Source: Oasisia sp. SBJ-2009 (Eukaryota > Annelida > Polychaeta > Sabellida > Siboglinidae). Taken from it: a DNA stretch of 64,000 bases. The position numbers and the translations under genes were made by a program. Shown here piece by piece: positions 48,447 through 60,849 of the stretch. Positions within the stretch are counted from its first letter, which is position 1, and each line of letters begins with the position of its first letter. The DNA is taken from positions 11,943,892 to 12,007,891 of the forward strand of contig OZ024854.1 in NCBI GenBank assembly GCA_964017155.1. The letters are read 5' to 3'. The notes beneath the pieces are model-generated. The model saw nothing but the letters and a program-made list of their open reading frames with translations. It searched no databases and was not told where the DNA came from.

Positions 48447-49770
48447 ATAAACAGAAAACTCAGAAAAAGAGTATTTGCTATCATAGCCGAAACTCGAACC
48501 GGACACCCTGTGTTACCGTGACATCCGGAAAAGACTGTAGCTTGAAAATCTCGCGTGAGCGAAAACGAGCAGTGAGATCGACCTTTGACCCGTCCATGCT
48601 GTCAGTCCTTCGATAGACTGTTTACTATAATTTATAGAGTCGCAATATTCCCGTTCTTTTGCTGTTTTTTGTTCAACGATGGGACGCCCGCGTATGTTTG
48701 CGACCGAATCGGCAAGGAAACAGGGAAGTGCACAAAGAGCCGCAGAAAGACAGAAACAGCGGCCGTGCGCACACGTGTATTTGGAAAAAGTTATAGACTT
48801 GTGCAAGTTGTGGAATCAAATGACATGTACGACAGGTTAGTACTCTGTTATTACTCGGCTTCAACCATTTCACATTGTTTTAATATTGCGTGTGCCAGCT
48901 GACAAAATTGTTTTGCTATTAAATTAGTCGACGGTATTAGGCCATTTAGGGTCATTCCGAGTGAACGCAAATAAAATTCCATAAATTGGTTGCTGTCATC
49001 GACGTCTTGGACTTAGTCTTAGATTATTTTTGAATAGTACTAATACAGTATGATGAGAGCCTTTCCAGTTTTGCATTTGGTAAGATTAGCAAGAATCCAA
49101 AATTTGAGCGTTGTAGCTTAAATAGGTTTCAAGTTATGGCACTTTGACATTTGACAGGTTGTTAAAAATAAATAATTGTATTTACATTTAATTCACTAGT
49201 CAATATATTCTGCAATCTTGAGCCTGTGTCAGTGAAATTGTGGTGAGTTGATCTATATAATATAGAGATTACATAACTACAATTAGAATCTAAATACAGT
49301 GTACGGTTAATGTACAGCTAGGTGATACAAATCATGATTAAGATTTATTCAAAATATCACTCGCGATAGGGTTTTCAGACCCTGATTGTGAGCAGAATAC
49401 ACATACCTTAGACATAAATTGATAAATTGTACATATTTGGTATATAAATGTGCAAATCGGAGGAATATGGCAGGTCTGGTTGCCTTAATTATGAATCTAT
49501 ACATGTATATGCAAAGATGGTATGTTATTATATTTCTTAAAATATGACCAACTTCCGACCCAAACATTTCGATGAGGCGTAGCTTGTATTGTCACAAAAC
49601 CTTTTCTATGTGTAAGCTCATTCCTATAACTCAAATAACTAGTAAAATAAGTCTCAATATCCTTCCGAGCTTCCTTCACAACAAAAATGGCATACGCCTG
49701 GGTGCCACAATTTTTAAAATAAATTGCTCGTGATATACTATGACACAAAATTGTAACTTTTGTCATGATT
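48447..49770. other. Intergenic, no supported gene
   Basis: CpG-richer around 48480-48800 with short open frames lacking recognisable domains; otherwise AT-rich. Confidence 0.45.
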
Positions 49771-49774
49771 TAAA

Positions 49775-50076
49775 GGTAAAGGTAAGGATTGCTCAAAGCG
49801 CTTTTTACACTTTACTCCCTGGTAGTTCAATCGAAGACCATCTCGGCTTCTCTGGGAAGCATTCAGCCATGTAGCAATTTTGTGAAGACTGCTTGTACAC
49901 AAATAGTCATCACTGTTTATAGCCAGGTACTCATTCATACAGCTGGGTGAAATGGAGCAATGTAGTGTGAAAAAAACTTGCCCAAGGTTTCACATGGCAG
50001 CACAAAATTTGAACCCGGGTCCTCTTATTTTAGAGTCTGATGCTCTACCCCTGAACCACTGCGCTAATACTAGCAA
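49775..50076 (-). mobile_element. tRNA-derived SINE
   Basis: On the minus strand the head has a tRNA-like A box (TTAGCGCAGTGGTTCAGG, GTAGAGC) and B box (GGGTTCAAATTT) about 35 bp apart, a pol III promoter. A core follows with CTTGGGCAAGTTT, CATTGCTCCATTTCACCCAG and GAGTACCTGGC, like the conserved central domain shared by several metazoan SINE families. The tail, GTAAAGTGTAAAAAGCGCTTTGAGCAA, resembles L2 LINE 3' ends. The order head, core, LINE-like tail is complete. Confidence 0.82.
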
Positions 50077-50510
50077 CCTTTGTTTATGACCAATATTAAA
50101 GAAAAACTGTTAGTCTCACAGACTGGTACATTTCGTCATGATGAAGTTTCAGTAGTATGCCTGCAGTGCAGTTGTGAGGAACACTAAGCAGGTTTTCAGC
50201 TCACTTAGTCTTCATGGCATTAAAATTAACTGATTTTAGTAAGTTTATTGTAATATTATTTTGCCTAAAACCACTAATGACATGTTATGGTCCTATGCAA
50301 GTTAACAAACACAATTTGCTGTGTTTTGTGGTGAAAAACTCAGCAGTGATTAAGATTAACAAAAATATATTTCATTCAATATTACAAATTAACTATTCAG
50401 GGCTGTATAGTCCAAAGGACCTGAGGACCTCTTGGGCCAGTGTTGATGATTAAATGTCCATTTTGAGGTGTTTACAGTAATGCTCACTGGTTTGGTTATG
50501 TTTTATTTCA

Positions 50511-50702
50511 GATGTCGCAAAGACGTTGCCACTCTGCAGCCTGTTACTATATGTGAACTTTTGTGCATGACATTGAAGAAATTGTGACTGATGAGTACAG
50601 ACGATGAAGACATGACACTGATGACAAGAGCGGAAGACGTCACTGGCAAACCATTCTGCATTGTGTACAAAGAATGCCTTTTGGAGCTTGCCAGAATGGA
50701 GG
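50511..50702 (+). other. Possible exon of unknown gene
   Basis: Between tatttcag| and GAG|GTAATC the sequence is mostly open and ends DVTGKPFCIVYKECLLEL. A stop (TGA, near 50587) interrupts one frame. The 'kpfiVye.cLLeL' wording recalls uncharacterised, repeat-associated proteins. Not assigned. Confidence 0.25.
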
Positions 50703-51828
50703 TAATCATTGGTATTTGATATTCATAAAATATCATCATGACACAAGTAACTGCATTTTAAAGATGTTTCTTAAAAACTATTCATTTTGTATATGGCAAG
50801 AAAGATGTTATGTTTGTTTTGATTATGTTTAAATTGATGAAAGTGTGGTGTATATTGGTTAATTATATGTTGCCATATTTATGTTACAAACATAGAAATT
50901 AATATTATGGAAATTATACATTGAAATACCATTACGTCATGCACTATAATTGGTATCAACTGCATTCTGATTGGGCAGGCTGAGTAGAGTGGTATACATA
51001 ACTATCTTTACAGAAAGCACTAATTAATGCCCACCTATGTCACTGCATTCACACAATTTTGCTGTGTTTGTGGTCATCTCATATGAATAACCAGAGAAAA
51101 ATATGCCAACTAGGTGATTATGGTGAAGAAACATTTAATTCATAATTACAAACTTACAACATATTCAAAATTATTCATTATTAGCCCCATGAAATTATGT
51201 GTAATAATTATTTGTCACAGTCGTCTATTTGCCTATTTGTGTAGATGGATAGATTATGCAAAGTCAAAGGGTGCAGGCTTCCCTATGACCTGAAAATAAA
51301 ACGAGTTTCAAATGTGCGGTACTTCTGTCATTGAGTAACACAAATTCTTTATACTAATCAGTTCTGCTGGTAAAACAATTATTACAATTGTTGTCACATA
51401 CACAGCTATGCACGGTTGTAACGTTTAAAAAAATTAAACGGCTTAACCAGTAGAGCATTATATATGTTAATATGCATCTAAATTGTCAGCTTAGGTATAT
51501 GAATTTTATTCATCTGCCAGTGGAAGTTTTTGTGCCCCCTAGAATTAATTTCTGAACCTGCTCCTGCGTATGACAGTTTATTTGTCTGCATGAGGTTTTT
51601 GCAGTAATGGGTGTCCTGGATAGATTGTATATTGTTGGAATCACATGTGGACTAAAGTAAAGACAACATAAAGTAAAAACATTTTATTGAAACTTTTGAC
51701 AAGATTGACTACAACATAATGGCAAGCACTGCACATGATATATGTATTTATTTTTAATATCACATGCACATCAGATAAAAAAAACAATCAGTAAAATATA
51801 AAATTAGGAAAAGGTTGAAAACATGTAT

Positions 51829-51889
<61 letters not shown>

Positions 51890-52850
51890 CAAACAGTTAC
51901 TTTTATCAAGATTCATTCATTCACAAAAATATCCAGCACAAATACATAGTATGTCAAATGCTGGTTAGTTAAAAAACATTAATCCCATTTATTAGGCTTT
52001 AAAATGATGCCTTTACCCGAAATGACATTACCTACTGCAAATGTGTGCCTAACACTACACCCATGGGCAAATTGTTCAAAATCCTGAAACAATTGTTACA
52101 CAAGAACAAAATCCTGGCAATTTACCTAAAATTGTAAAGTTTACTCATAATGCATGCATTATGGATATTACTGAAACATGCTGTAAATAGCTTATTTTTT
52201 ACAGCAGTAGAACATAAATTGATGTTTTATTAAACATATTTCTCTTGACAAGTTTGCATACAAGTTTCACTTTGGCTTGAATGGCAGACTCATCTGACAA
52301 GATTTTATAAATGACTTGTCCAAAATATTTACAATGTGACAAAGTTTAACTGGTTAACTCCTGAAGTAATTGTCTTAGAAAGTTTTGACTTTCTAGATAC
52401 AAAGTACATATACATACTATATACATGTAATGTGTACATATTAAATAACAATAATAACAAATAAAGTACACTAAGTTAACTATAATTATGATGATTACAC
52501 TAGTCGTGGTCCTCGCCATGTGGCTGAGAGTTACATGTGCAATCACTACCCCGGGTATGTGTTTACTCACCTGTATGAAGAGTACCGGCTACAGATAGTG
52601 GTAGATATTATTACTTTATATAGTTAGTCTTTGCATAATAACATAAGTGTGGCTGAATGCTTCCTACATTAGTAGATATGTTGTTTGATTTAACAGATCT
52701 TAATAAAGTGTAACATATCTGGCATGTAGAGTTTACGATATGAATACCAAATACCAAACAATTCTATAATTGACTTTTGCTAAATGTATCATCACATATG
52801 ATATCATAAATGTCACAGCCATGTTAATTGTCACTTTGTTTCTTGCACAG
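50703..52850. other. Gap with a (TA)n tract
   Basis: (TA)n at 51834-51888; otherwise nothing I can support. Confidence 0.5.
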
Positions 52851-52851
52851 G

Positions 52852-53122
52852 TAGATGTGGATGCACAGAAAATGTCAGGTACCTGGCATGCAGTACCATT
52901 AAAGAGAGTGAACTAAGTAACACAGTAATGCCATCGATATCCAAGCCGATGAAGTTCACCAAAGAATGCCGAACCTATCTTATTGTGTTGAGAGAGGTTG
53001 ACCGAAGGCTCATGCCATATTTGCCAGACCATGGTACCCACTGTTCTACCACAAACTGCAAAGCTAGTCAGATATCACCATATTCGCATGTCAAGCAACC
53101 TGCATTCTATATGGGTCTCTAG
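52852..53122 (+). other. Possible exon of unknown gene
   Basis: After cttgcacag| a cysteine-rich frame (GCTENVRYLACSTIKESE, FTKECRTYLIVLREVD, HGTHCSTTNCKASQ) runs to TAG at 53120. The Cys spacing is suggestive of a small zinc-binding domain, but I cannot match a family with confidence. If spliced to 50511-50702 it would be the 3' exon. Confidence 0.28.
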
Positions 53123-55931
53123 TCAGTTTGGGTAACTGACTGGCCTGGAAGTCAGTGCACACACCATCAGTACAGGGGAGTCTGTTATGGATGCAACACA
53201 CGACTGAGATCACTCGGTTGATATTCACATGACATTTGATCTGCAGCGTCTTGCACAGCCCATGGTTGTGGAATCTTGTCCGGGATCTTGGATAGTATAT
53301 AGCTTATTAACTTGTTGACCTAGTGGTGGTGTTCAGTTTCCTGTTGAGTGTTGACCTGAAAAGAAAAGCATAATATTCAAACTCAGTAAACAAAAACTGG
53401 CATCATGGTATTAGAGTTGTCATTATGGAGTGTTCTTTGCCATAATCAATAAATCTACAGCTGTATAACATAATATTTTATGTATGACCTAAAGCATTCC
53501 ACAAAAAAGGCAGCAAGAAATATTTGGCTACAGCAGCATGTACAGGTTCATATCTAAGCAGGGTTGTAATTTATTAGGTCTGTATTGTCATTATATGAAA
53601 GTAAAATTACCATGCTATTTTTAAATGTAGGGATGCCTTATCTTATATATTATTATAGAATTATATTTACTCCCAAGCATAGCGCATTCATATTTTCTGT
53701 TTTATTTTCAATATACAATTTTGTGTCAGGGTATGTCATGTAATAACTACTGCATGTTATATTTGACATTTTATGGCTCAGCTGGATGTCAAAGTAAATG
53801 TTGGAAGTGACAAAATAAGGTGTTGTTGTGATGCCAACAGTATATTTCCTTCACTGAATATTCAAACATGTCTACCTTCTTCAGAATGAATAATAATTGA
53901 TTTTATAAATTTATTTCTGAGTTATTGTTGTATGCTGAATAGTTTTTTAAAGGTGTTGACCGAAGTCTGTGTGGACACTGGACTGGACACACTTAGTATA
54001 ACATGCATTACACAACTGCAAAGGTTATCCTAGTTTTCCATATCCGAGATATTATGAAAATGCTAATGAAAGCAAATGAGTATTGAAATGGGCATATTAA
54101 AATATTTATAAAATGTATACATTGTTGATTGTTAAAATGTTGCTGTGATGAAAAGATAAAGATTAGAACAGCTGGCATATGTGAGTTGAAAGGTATCAGG
54201 TATTACATAGACTACAGCCAGGCATCACTGACCACAATGGAAACAAGTGCAAGAATGTTATGTGTAATACTTGCATATGGTGTACACTGGCTAGTAGCTA
54301 TACAAGCATTTTATATTCATGTTTACCTTTTTGTATATTGAATAAATTCATCACCATCATGGTTGTCATAAATTTTTTAATTATTAAATAATTATAATAT
54401 TATTATTATATAAAATATAATGCAAATCAGCAACATCCAGCAATCATAGTAAAATGTGAGTCACAAAACACTGTTTAAATAATTGTGATAACCAACATAA
54501 TTCTTCGTTTGACGTTCTGTTGCACGAGATAACGGATGCTCCCCACGGTGACCATCACCCGGAGCCTAGCTACTGCCAATGTTCCGAAGCCAATGAGATA
54601 TCATTTCGTCCCTAACGTCATCTACACTCTCTAGATATGTACTTTTGCAATTACACAGCTTATGAACAAGATCCTGCGTTATCAAATACAATACATATAA
54701 ACTTATAAACAAAGGCTGTATGAGTGTATCTGGCTGAGACTAAGGCTAAGCGATGCCGATGCCGACTGTCAAACTTTAAAAATAATCTAACAAGTTAGAG
54801 AATCCACGTCGATAAGGCCTATAATGAAGTTCACAAGTTGCAGTTCTTGTTGAATTAGCCCACGACTACTCGCCCTGGTTGCTAACTGCAATAAAACACT
54901 TAATACATACCTTCACAGAAGAAACATTTCGGAACGTTCGTCACGACACGCAAAAGCACATGCGGTTTGTTATTGTGCCGTAGGATGCCGATCTCGTATA
55001 AAACACGTGACCCAAAAAGGGCAGGACGTCTACACCGGCTAATGGTTTCGTCAGTTATACCCGGTGTAACGACGATTCTTTTTTGCCGAATAAAAAAAGA
55101 TAAGTACGCATTTAAAAATTAAACTGATTGCGCATACTAGTTAAACTATTGAAACATTACACATCAGGACATACAAGAAAAGGATTGGCGATGGGCAAAA
55201 CGAAATGATTGTCAACCTTTAAACTCCTATGTCTAACATTACTATACAAACGTGGATATATCTAACAGTGCACTGCTTCATTGCCTAAAGCTTCGGACTT
55301 TTGACTATGAGAATCCAGGTTCGAACCATGTGTCAAACCATGTACGGTCAGTCAACATTACTCCAGATTACTTAACTCTATGAATGAGCACTTGGCTATT
55401 TACAAGGGTGACTATGTGTAGGAGTAGGGTGCATCACTGACCGGGAACACGAGGCATTCTACACCGAATCGACTCGGCTCAACATAAATCGTTCTGCGGG
55501 CACGTAGGATGGACTGGCAGCTGGCTTATAAAATAAATTTTTCCTACGTAATTTGACCACATGATTCACAGACGTACACAGCTTATTTCTAACATAAAAT
55601 GTCATACATACAAATGTGAGTTTATTTTTGTTTGATTGCATGTGTGTCTGATATTTATGGTAGTCCAAGCGGTCGTCCCACAAGTTCACTGCAGGTGTTG
55701 GGAGCCGTCGCACATTTTCCTAAACAACTTTCAGGTATCTAGCAAATAAAATTTGTATGTAGGCCGTCACGCTTCTGTGACAGTTATAAATGGCCAGACA
55801 TGACAGAACAAGATAAACCTCGCTACAACGTACGTTGATTGACGACTGGCCTGAGGCAAATGTTCGGACTCGGCAAACTTACACATCAGTTCGGGGACAC
55901 TCTTTCGTGAACTAAGATACTCGATCGTTGT
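53123..55931. other. Intergenic, no supported gene
   Basis: AT-rich up to about 54500, then near-average composition. No recognisable frames or element ends. Confidence 0.5.
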
Positions 55932-56060
55932 GCGGATGTCGAAGTAAACGTACACAACGTTGTGCATCCACTGTGGCTACAGTGGATGCACAACGTTGTG
56001 TACGATCCACTGTGTCTACAGTGGATGCACAACGTTGTGTATGTTCAGTTCGACATCCGC
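55932..56060. repeat. Nested palindrome with three copies of a 26-mer
   Basis: Copies close to acagtggatgcacaacgttg + tgtacg at 55949-55974 (inverted), 55979-56004 and 56018-56043 (direct). The outer flanks gcggatgtcgaa / ttcgacatccgc (55932 and 56060) are also inverted. Each 26-mer itself contains the palindrome acaacgttgt. Confidence 0.88.
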
Positions 56061-57223
56061 AGTCACCATCTCAGTTCTGAAATGAGAACAAATATATAAA
56101 CAAATCCGCTTACCAATTTGTATTTCTAAACTGACCGTTAAAACATAAGTGAATCCACAGTTTTGTTCGATAATATAGCTCCCAAGACGAAAGCCAATAC
56201 CAGGTGTATTCCCCCACATAGACGTCGTCAACAGTTCTTTATATATCACTCACCGGTTTCTTATACATTTATTAGGCCAAGCAATTCAGCAAAATTGCCG
56301 TAAATATAAAAGTCGTCATAAGGGCAGCCGAAGTATCAAGCTGACTCTTCGCCAACATATGGCACAAAACACCAACTTCGCACAGTGGGAATAGTTTTCG
56401 CCTATACGATTCCCCCAGGCGAGTGGTCATGACGCAGTTTTTACAGGTGACTGGAATGAGTCAACGGGCTGTCGGCAAATAATACACTGTAGTGTAACCA
56501 GAACACGTCAGCACAGACACGCTGAGTGAATCCAGGCCAGTTACCTAGGTCGGCGTAACTACCACTGCGGAAACTTTGACCAGATAAGTACTACAACCAT
56601 AATTGCATGTAACCATACCGTATAGGCCTAAATTTCATTGCAGATAACAGCTACGCCAAAGATGATTGTTGACAGTTTACTACACGTTCTCTCGTGACTT
56701 GGCATAGCTGAGTGGTGTGCGACAAGCGAGGTTAACAGTGATATGCGTTAGACGGTTGTGTTAGACGAAATACGGCTTTGCGTAGGCTCGTACAATGAGT
56801 AGTCCCTTTGAGCGTGGAACAAAATACTTACAAACCGATTGCTGGATTATTAAAGCAGGACAGCGTAGAAAAAAACCCAAATATAACATAACTGTGTTAA
56901 TTGTGGAACAGTTCCTAATATAATATGCCAATAATCATATAGGTGTGCGTCTGTAGGCAGATGTGTTATCACTAACAATGATATAATTTCGTAATATACG
57001 ACAGTGGATTATTATAACTTGGCATATATGTCTATTATTATCTCTAACATGTTAATATCTATGTCACGTGTATCGTGATCTCACGTGCTCGTTTGTTCGT
57101 GTGTCCGGGTCTAGAACAATCACTTCAAATAGTTTGCCACGTGTTGTCCGATTTACGCACACTGGAGTTGGCTGTCGGCTCAATCTGATTAAGTATTCGT
57201 CTCTTATATTAGAAATGGCACCG

Positions 57224-57224
<1 letters not shown>
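56061..57224. other. Intergenic, no supported gene
   Basis: No frame or repeat I can support. Confidence 0.5.
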
Positions 57225-57416
<192 letters not shown>

Positions 57417-57589
57417 CTAAGAACAGTGCCGTAAGTCATTTCACGTAGAGAATCTTAGAGGAATACGGCGTACGCTTATGTAAACAATTGAGGGACAGTA
57501 TGCTGAAGGTGTTACTGCATGAAAGCCTGGAAGCGAGGACGAAGAAGAAATGCCTCAAGTCTCATTCGCAAATCATGTAAATGTTTATT

Positions 57590-57660
57590 ACTTTATATAG
57601 CGCCATATTTATACAATGATATTCTACGGCGCTGCACAATATACGAGTCTATTCTATATA
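57590..57660 (-). mobile_element. Possible L2/SINE 3' tail relic
   Basis: The minus strand reads gtgcagcgccgtagaa...tataaatatggcgctatataaa, the form of many L2-type and SINE 3' ends ('gcgctatataaataa'). No body recognised. Confidence 0.3.
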
Positions 57661-58039
57661 CGAGAAAATTCTACGTAATACACATATATTGATATAATAT
57701 AAAATAGTAAAATAAATTAGCTATATATATATACATTGTTTAATTAATAAAATAAAAACATTAATAATATTAAATAAATAATATAAATTAAAATGATTTG
57801 TTTTAGTTTTAGTCTGTCTTCCAGTCACATCAATCAAATTACTTGAAAATCATTCTTTGCAACGCCTGCATCACCATTTCTGCGAAGGACATACTGCACC
57901 GTCTATGACCCCACAATTCTACAAGCTAATGCATGATGAGTTAATTTAATGCATCAGGTACCGTACAGTTAGTACGACAGAACAGGTATATATCGACTTA
58001 GAAGCTATTAGCATCTTAATGACATATTAACTACGTAAC

Positions 58040-60815
58040 GAAGATTTAACAAGATTTTTAACAAGATTGCCACCTAGAGAATCAACTCTAGATGGCAGGT
58101 GGACAAGGAAGCCGTTTGGCTTATCGAGAGTCCAACCTATCTATTTAAGTATACCCTGCCCGTCTTAGGTATATGTCAATTTTATTTTTAAACATATTAA
58201 CACTTCTAGCACCTACACAATCAGCTGATAATTTGTTCCATTCGTTTACTATTCTTTGGGAAAATGAAAATTTTCTAATATCTAGTCTACACTGCTTCTT
58301 TGCTAATGCAACTCCATGTCCTCTAGTCCTTCTCTCTTCCTTGACCGTGAAAAAAATATTTCTGTCAATATTTTCATACCCATTCAATATTTTAAAAACC
58401 TCAATCTGATCTCCTCTCAATCTTCTGGTTTCTAGTGTTGTTAGACCACATTCTTTTAGACGCATTTCATAACTAATATTCCTGAGTTTTGGTATCATTT
58501 TTGTTGCTCTCCTTTGTACTCTTTCTAGCATATCAATATCCTTCTTGCGATATGGCCTCCATGCTTGTATACAATATTCTAAATGAGGCCTAACTATTGT
58601 TTTATAAAGCGGTATTATTAGTTCTTTTTCTTTGTATACTATATTTCGCCTAATTAATCCAAGAATTTGGTTTGCCTTCGCTGCTGCAATTCCACACTGC
58701 TCTGATACCTTCATGTCAGCACTAATGGTTAAACCTAAGTCCTTTTCCTTTACAGTAGTATTTAGTACAGTACCACCCATTGTATATTGTGCATTTTCAT
58801 TCCCATGTCCTGTGTGGAGGCACTTACACTTTCCAAAGTTAAACAGCATTTGCCATTTCTCAGACCATTCTATCAACTTATTTAGATCATCTTGTAAATG
58901 CTGTCTATCTGCATCGCTTTTTATTTTCCTAAACACTTTTGTGTCGTCCGCAAACTTCAACACCTTGCTTGTTATGTCATCATCCAAATCATTGATATAT
59001 ATTAAGAATAAAATAGGTCCCAATACTGATCCTTGCGGTACTCCACTCAAAACAGATTTCCAATTTGAAACCTCCCCATCAACTACTACTCTTTGTCTTC
59101 TATCAATAAGCCATTTTTCTATCCAGTTAATCATACTATTTCCTATGCCATGGGCCTTTAGTTTAAGTAGTAATCTTTGGTGTGGCACTTTGTCAAAGGC
59201 TTTTTTAAAATCTAAGTAGATTATATCTACTGGTGATCCCTCATCTACCCACTTTGTGACATCTTCCAAAAAACATAACATATTTGTTAAGCATGACCTC
59301 GCTTTTAAAAACCCATGTTGAGATGTGTTTATCAATTTATTTTTAACAAGAAAATCAACCAAGTGATCTTTAATTAGTCTTTCTAATAGTTTACAAATCA
59401 CCGATGTTAAACTCACTGGTCTATAGTTCTCTGACTTGCTTCTTGATCCTTTTTTAAATAATGGTATGATGTTTGCTTCTTTCCATTCTACCGGAACCAC
59501 TCCTTCCTCTAATGCCAAATTGAACACTGTTGCAAGTGGTATGCTAATTTGTTCTACAATTTCCAGTAGTAATTTGGGAGGAATCCCATCCACTCCTGGT
59601 GATTTATTATCCTTCATATCTCTTATTTTCATAGCTACCATTTTTGGGGTTACAGTTAGTTGTCCTAAATAGTCACACTCTCTCCCTTCGAACTTAGTCT
59701 CTAGTACTGGTAATGTACTAATATCTTCCCTGGTAAACACCGAACTAAAGTATTCATTTAGGTTTTCTGCCATTAAGAATCCCTCCGTTATTATGTTTCC
59801 ATCACTACCTTCTAGTGGCCCGACCTTATCTTGAACTTTCTGTTTACTTCGAACATACGCATAAAAACTCTTGCTGTCATGTTTTATGTTGAAAGCTATT
59901 TTTTGTTCATAGCTTCTCTTCGAATTTCTAATTTCAGCTGTAGCTTGATTAAGTGCTTCTTTATAAATGGCATAGTCTTCTTCACTTCCAGTATGTCTAT
60001 ATGTCTTCCACATCATTTGCTTGTACTTGATTTTTCTAATGGCTTCCTTCGATAAGTGTTTCTTCTTTGACCTTTTCCCTTGTTTTTTCAAGGGGACAAA
60101 TTTGTCAACGACGCAGTCAATTTCCCTCTTTAAGATATTCCAGCATTCTGTTGCTGTCTTATTCTTCAGTGTGTTATTCCAGTCTATCTTCGCTAAATAT
60201 TCCCTCATGTCCTTATATCTTCCTTTGTGAAAATTTTTCCTGTACCGTATTTTTCTGTTCCGTTCTCCTTTTACTTTGATGATAAAATGTATCTGGTTAT
60301 GATCACTACATCCCAGTGGCTCACATATATTGACATTATCAACAAATTCCTTCTGTGAGCTCAAAACTATGTCCAACACGTTCTTGTCCCTGGTTGGTTC
60401 TAACACATGTTGAAAAAGGAAACTATCTTGTACTAAATTTAAAAACTCTTGATCCTCTCTCCCAGGACTCTGTAGAGATGTCCACTTTATATGCCCATGG
60501 TTAAAATCCCCCATAATAATACAGTCCCGTTTACTCACTTCTTTTATAGCGTTGTGCATTTTTTCATTCTCTTCTATGCTTATGTTTGGACTACGATAAA
60601 CTAACCCAACAGTTAATGTTGAGTTTCCTGTAACTATGTTACACCAGACAGCTTCACATTCTGCTTCTTTTTCTAATTTTATTTCATAAGCCTGGATGGA
60701 TTCTTTAATATATAAAATAACTCCGCCTCCCCTTCTTCCTAATCTATCTTTCCTAAACATTACATATCCTGTCATTCCTAATTCGGCATCTGATATATCG
60801 GGGGAGAACATGTTT
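58040..60815 (-). mobile_element. CR1-clade LINE, 5'-truncated, otherwise well preserved
   Basis: Endonuclease and reverse transcriptase are in one uninterrupted frame, followed by a short 3' UTR (gtccaccTgccatctagagttgattc type) and a tail of two to three near-direct 'aatcttgttaa' units (58043-58073). This is like the short tandem 3' repeats of CR1 elements rather than poly-A. Homology starts around FSPDISDAELGMTG, so truncation is near 60812. The first ~13 codons of the frame come from flanking DNA. Confidence 0.88.
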
Positions 60816-60844
60816 GCGTGTGAGAATGTCATGAATCGTTGCAT
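58145..60844 (-). CDS. CR1-type endonuclease/reverse transcriptase, 899 codons
   Basis: Multifunctional LINE ORF2 protein: an AP-type endonuclease nicks DNA and the RT primes from the nick. Seen in order: GRRGGGVILYI (res. ~36-46), VGLVYRSPN, DCIIMGDFNHGHIKW (~107-121), GCSDHNQIHF (~178-187), KSPGVDGIPPKLLLE (~415-429), NYRPVSLTSVICKLLERLI, QHGFLKARSCLTNMLCFLE, DIIYLDFKKAFDKVPHQRLL, GVPQGSVLGPILFLIYINDL, LKFADDTKVF (catalytic Asp pair), and the C-terminal LEYCIQAWRPYRKKDIDMLE, RVQRRATKMIPKLRNISYEM and IVNEWNKLSADCVGARSVNM. The endonuclease N-terminus with the catalytic Glu ('ITEtw') is missing, so nicking should be lost while the RT looks intact. No stop or frameshift over 2.7 kb implies recent insertion. 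The start Met at 60844 is probably not native. Confidence 0.88.
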   Translation of the reverse strand: MQRFMTFSHANMFSPDISDAELGMTGYVMFRKDRLGRRGGGVILYIKESIQAYEIKLEKEAECEAVWCNIVTGNSTLTVGLVYRSPNISIEENEKMHNAIKEVSKRDCIIMGDFNHGHIKWTSLQSPGREDQEFLNLVQDSFLFQHVLEPTRDKNVLDIVLSSQKEFVDNVNICEPLGCSDHNQIHFIIKVKGERNRKIRYRKNFHKGRYKDMREYLAKIDWNNTLKNKTATECWNILKREIDCVVDKFVPLKKQGKRSKKKHLSKEAIRKIKYKQMMWKTYRHTGSEEDYAIYKEALNQATAEIRNSKRSYEQKIAFNIKHDSKSFYAYVRSKQKVQDKVGPLEGSDGNIITEGFLMAENLNEYFSSVFTREDISTLPVLETKFEGRECDYLGQLTVTPKMVAMKIRDMKDNKSPGVDGIPPKLLLEIVEQISIPLATVFNLALEEGVVPVEWKEANIIPLFKKGSRSKSENYRPVSLTSVICKLLERLIKDHLVDFLVKNKLINTSQHGFLKARSCLTNMLCFLEDVTKWVDEGSPVDIIYLDFKKAFDKVPHQRLLLKLKAHGIGNSMINWIEKWLIDRRQRVVVDGEVSNWKSVLSGVPQGSVLGPILFLIYINDLDDDITSKVLKFADDTKVFRKIKSDADRQHLQDDLNKLIEWSEKWQMLFNFGKCKCLHTGHGNENAQYTMGGTVLNTTVKEKDLGLTISADMKVSEQCGIAAAKANQILGLIRRNIVYKEKELIIPLYKTIVRPHLEYCIQAWRPYRKKDIDMLERVQRRATKMIPKLRNISYEMRLKECGLTTLETRRLRGDQIEVFKILNGYENIDRNIFFTVKEERRTRGHGVALAKKQCRLDIRKFSFSQRIVNEWNKLSADCVGARSVNMFKNKIDIYLRRAGYT

Positions 60845-60849
60845 GATTT

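Noticed and set aside
49990..50076. tRNA gene on the minus strand
   Set aside because: A and B boxes are present but no acceptor stem or clover-leaf closes, and SINE core and tail follow directly.
57064..57220. Minus-strand frame ([20 protein letters not shown]) as a further exon of the MIB-type gene
   Set aside because: No acceptor next to it (a TA microsatellite instead) and no similarity to MIB domains.
58173..60279. Several plus-strand frames of 60-195 codons
   Set aside because: Antisense shadows of the CR1 reverse transcriptase frame.
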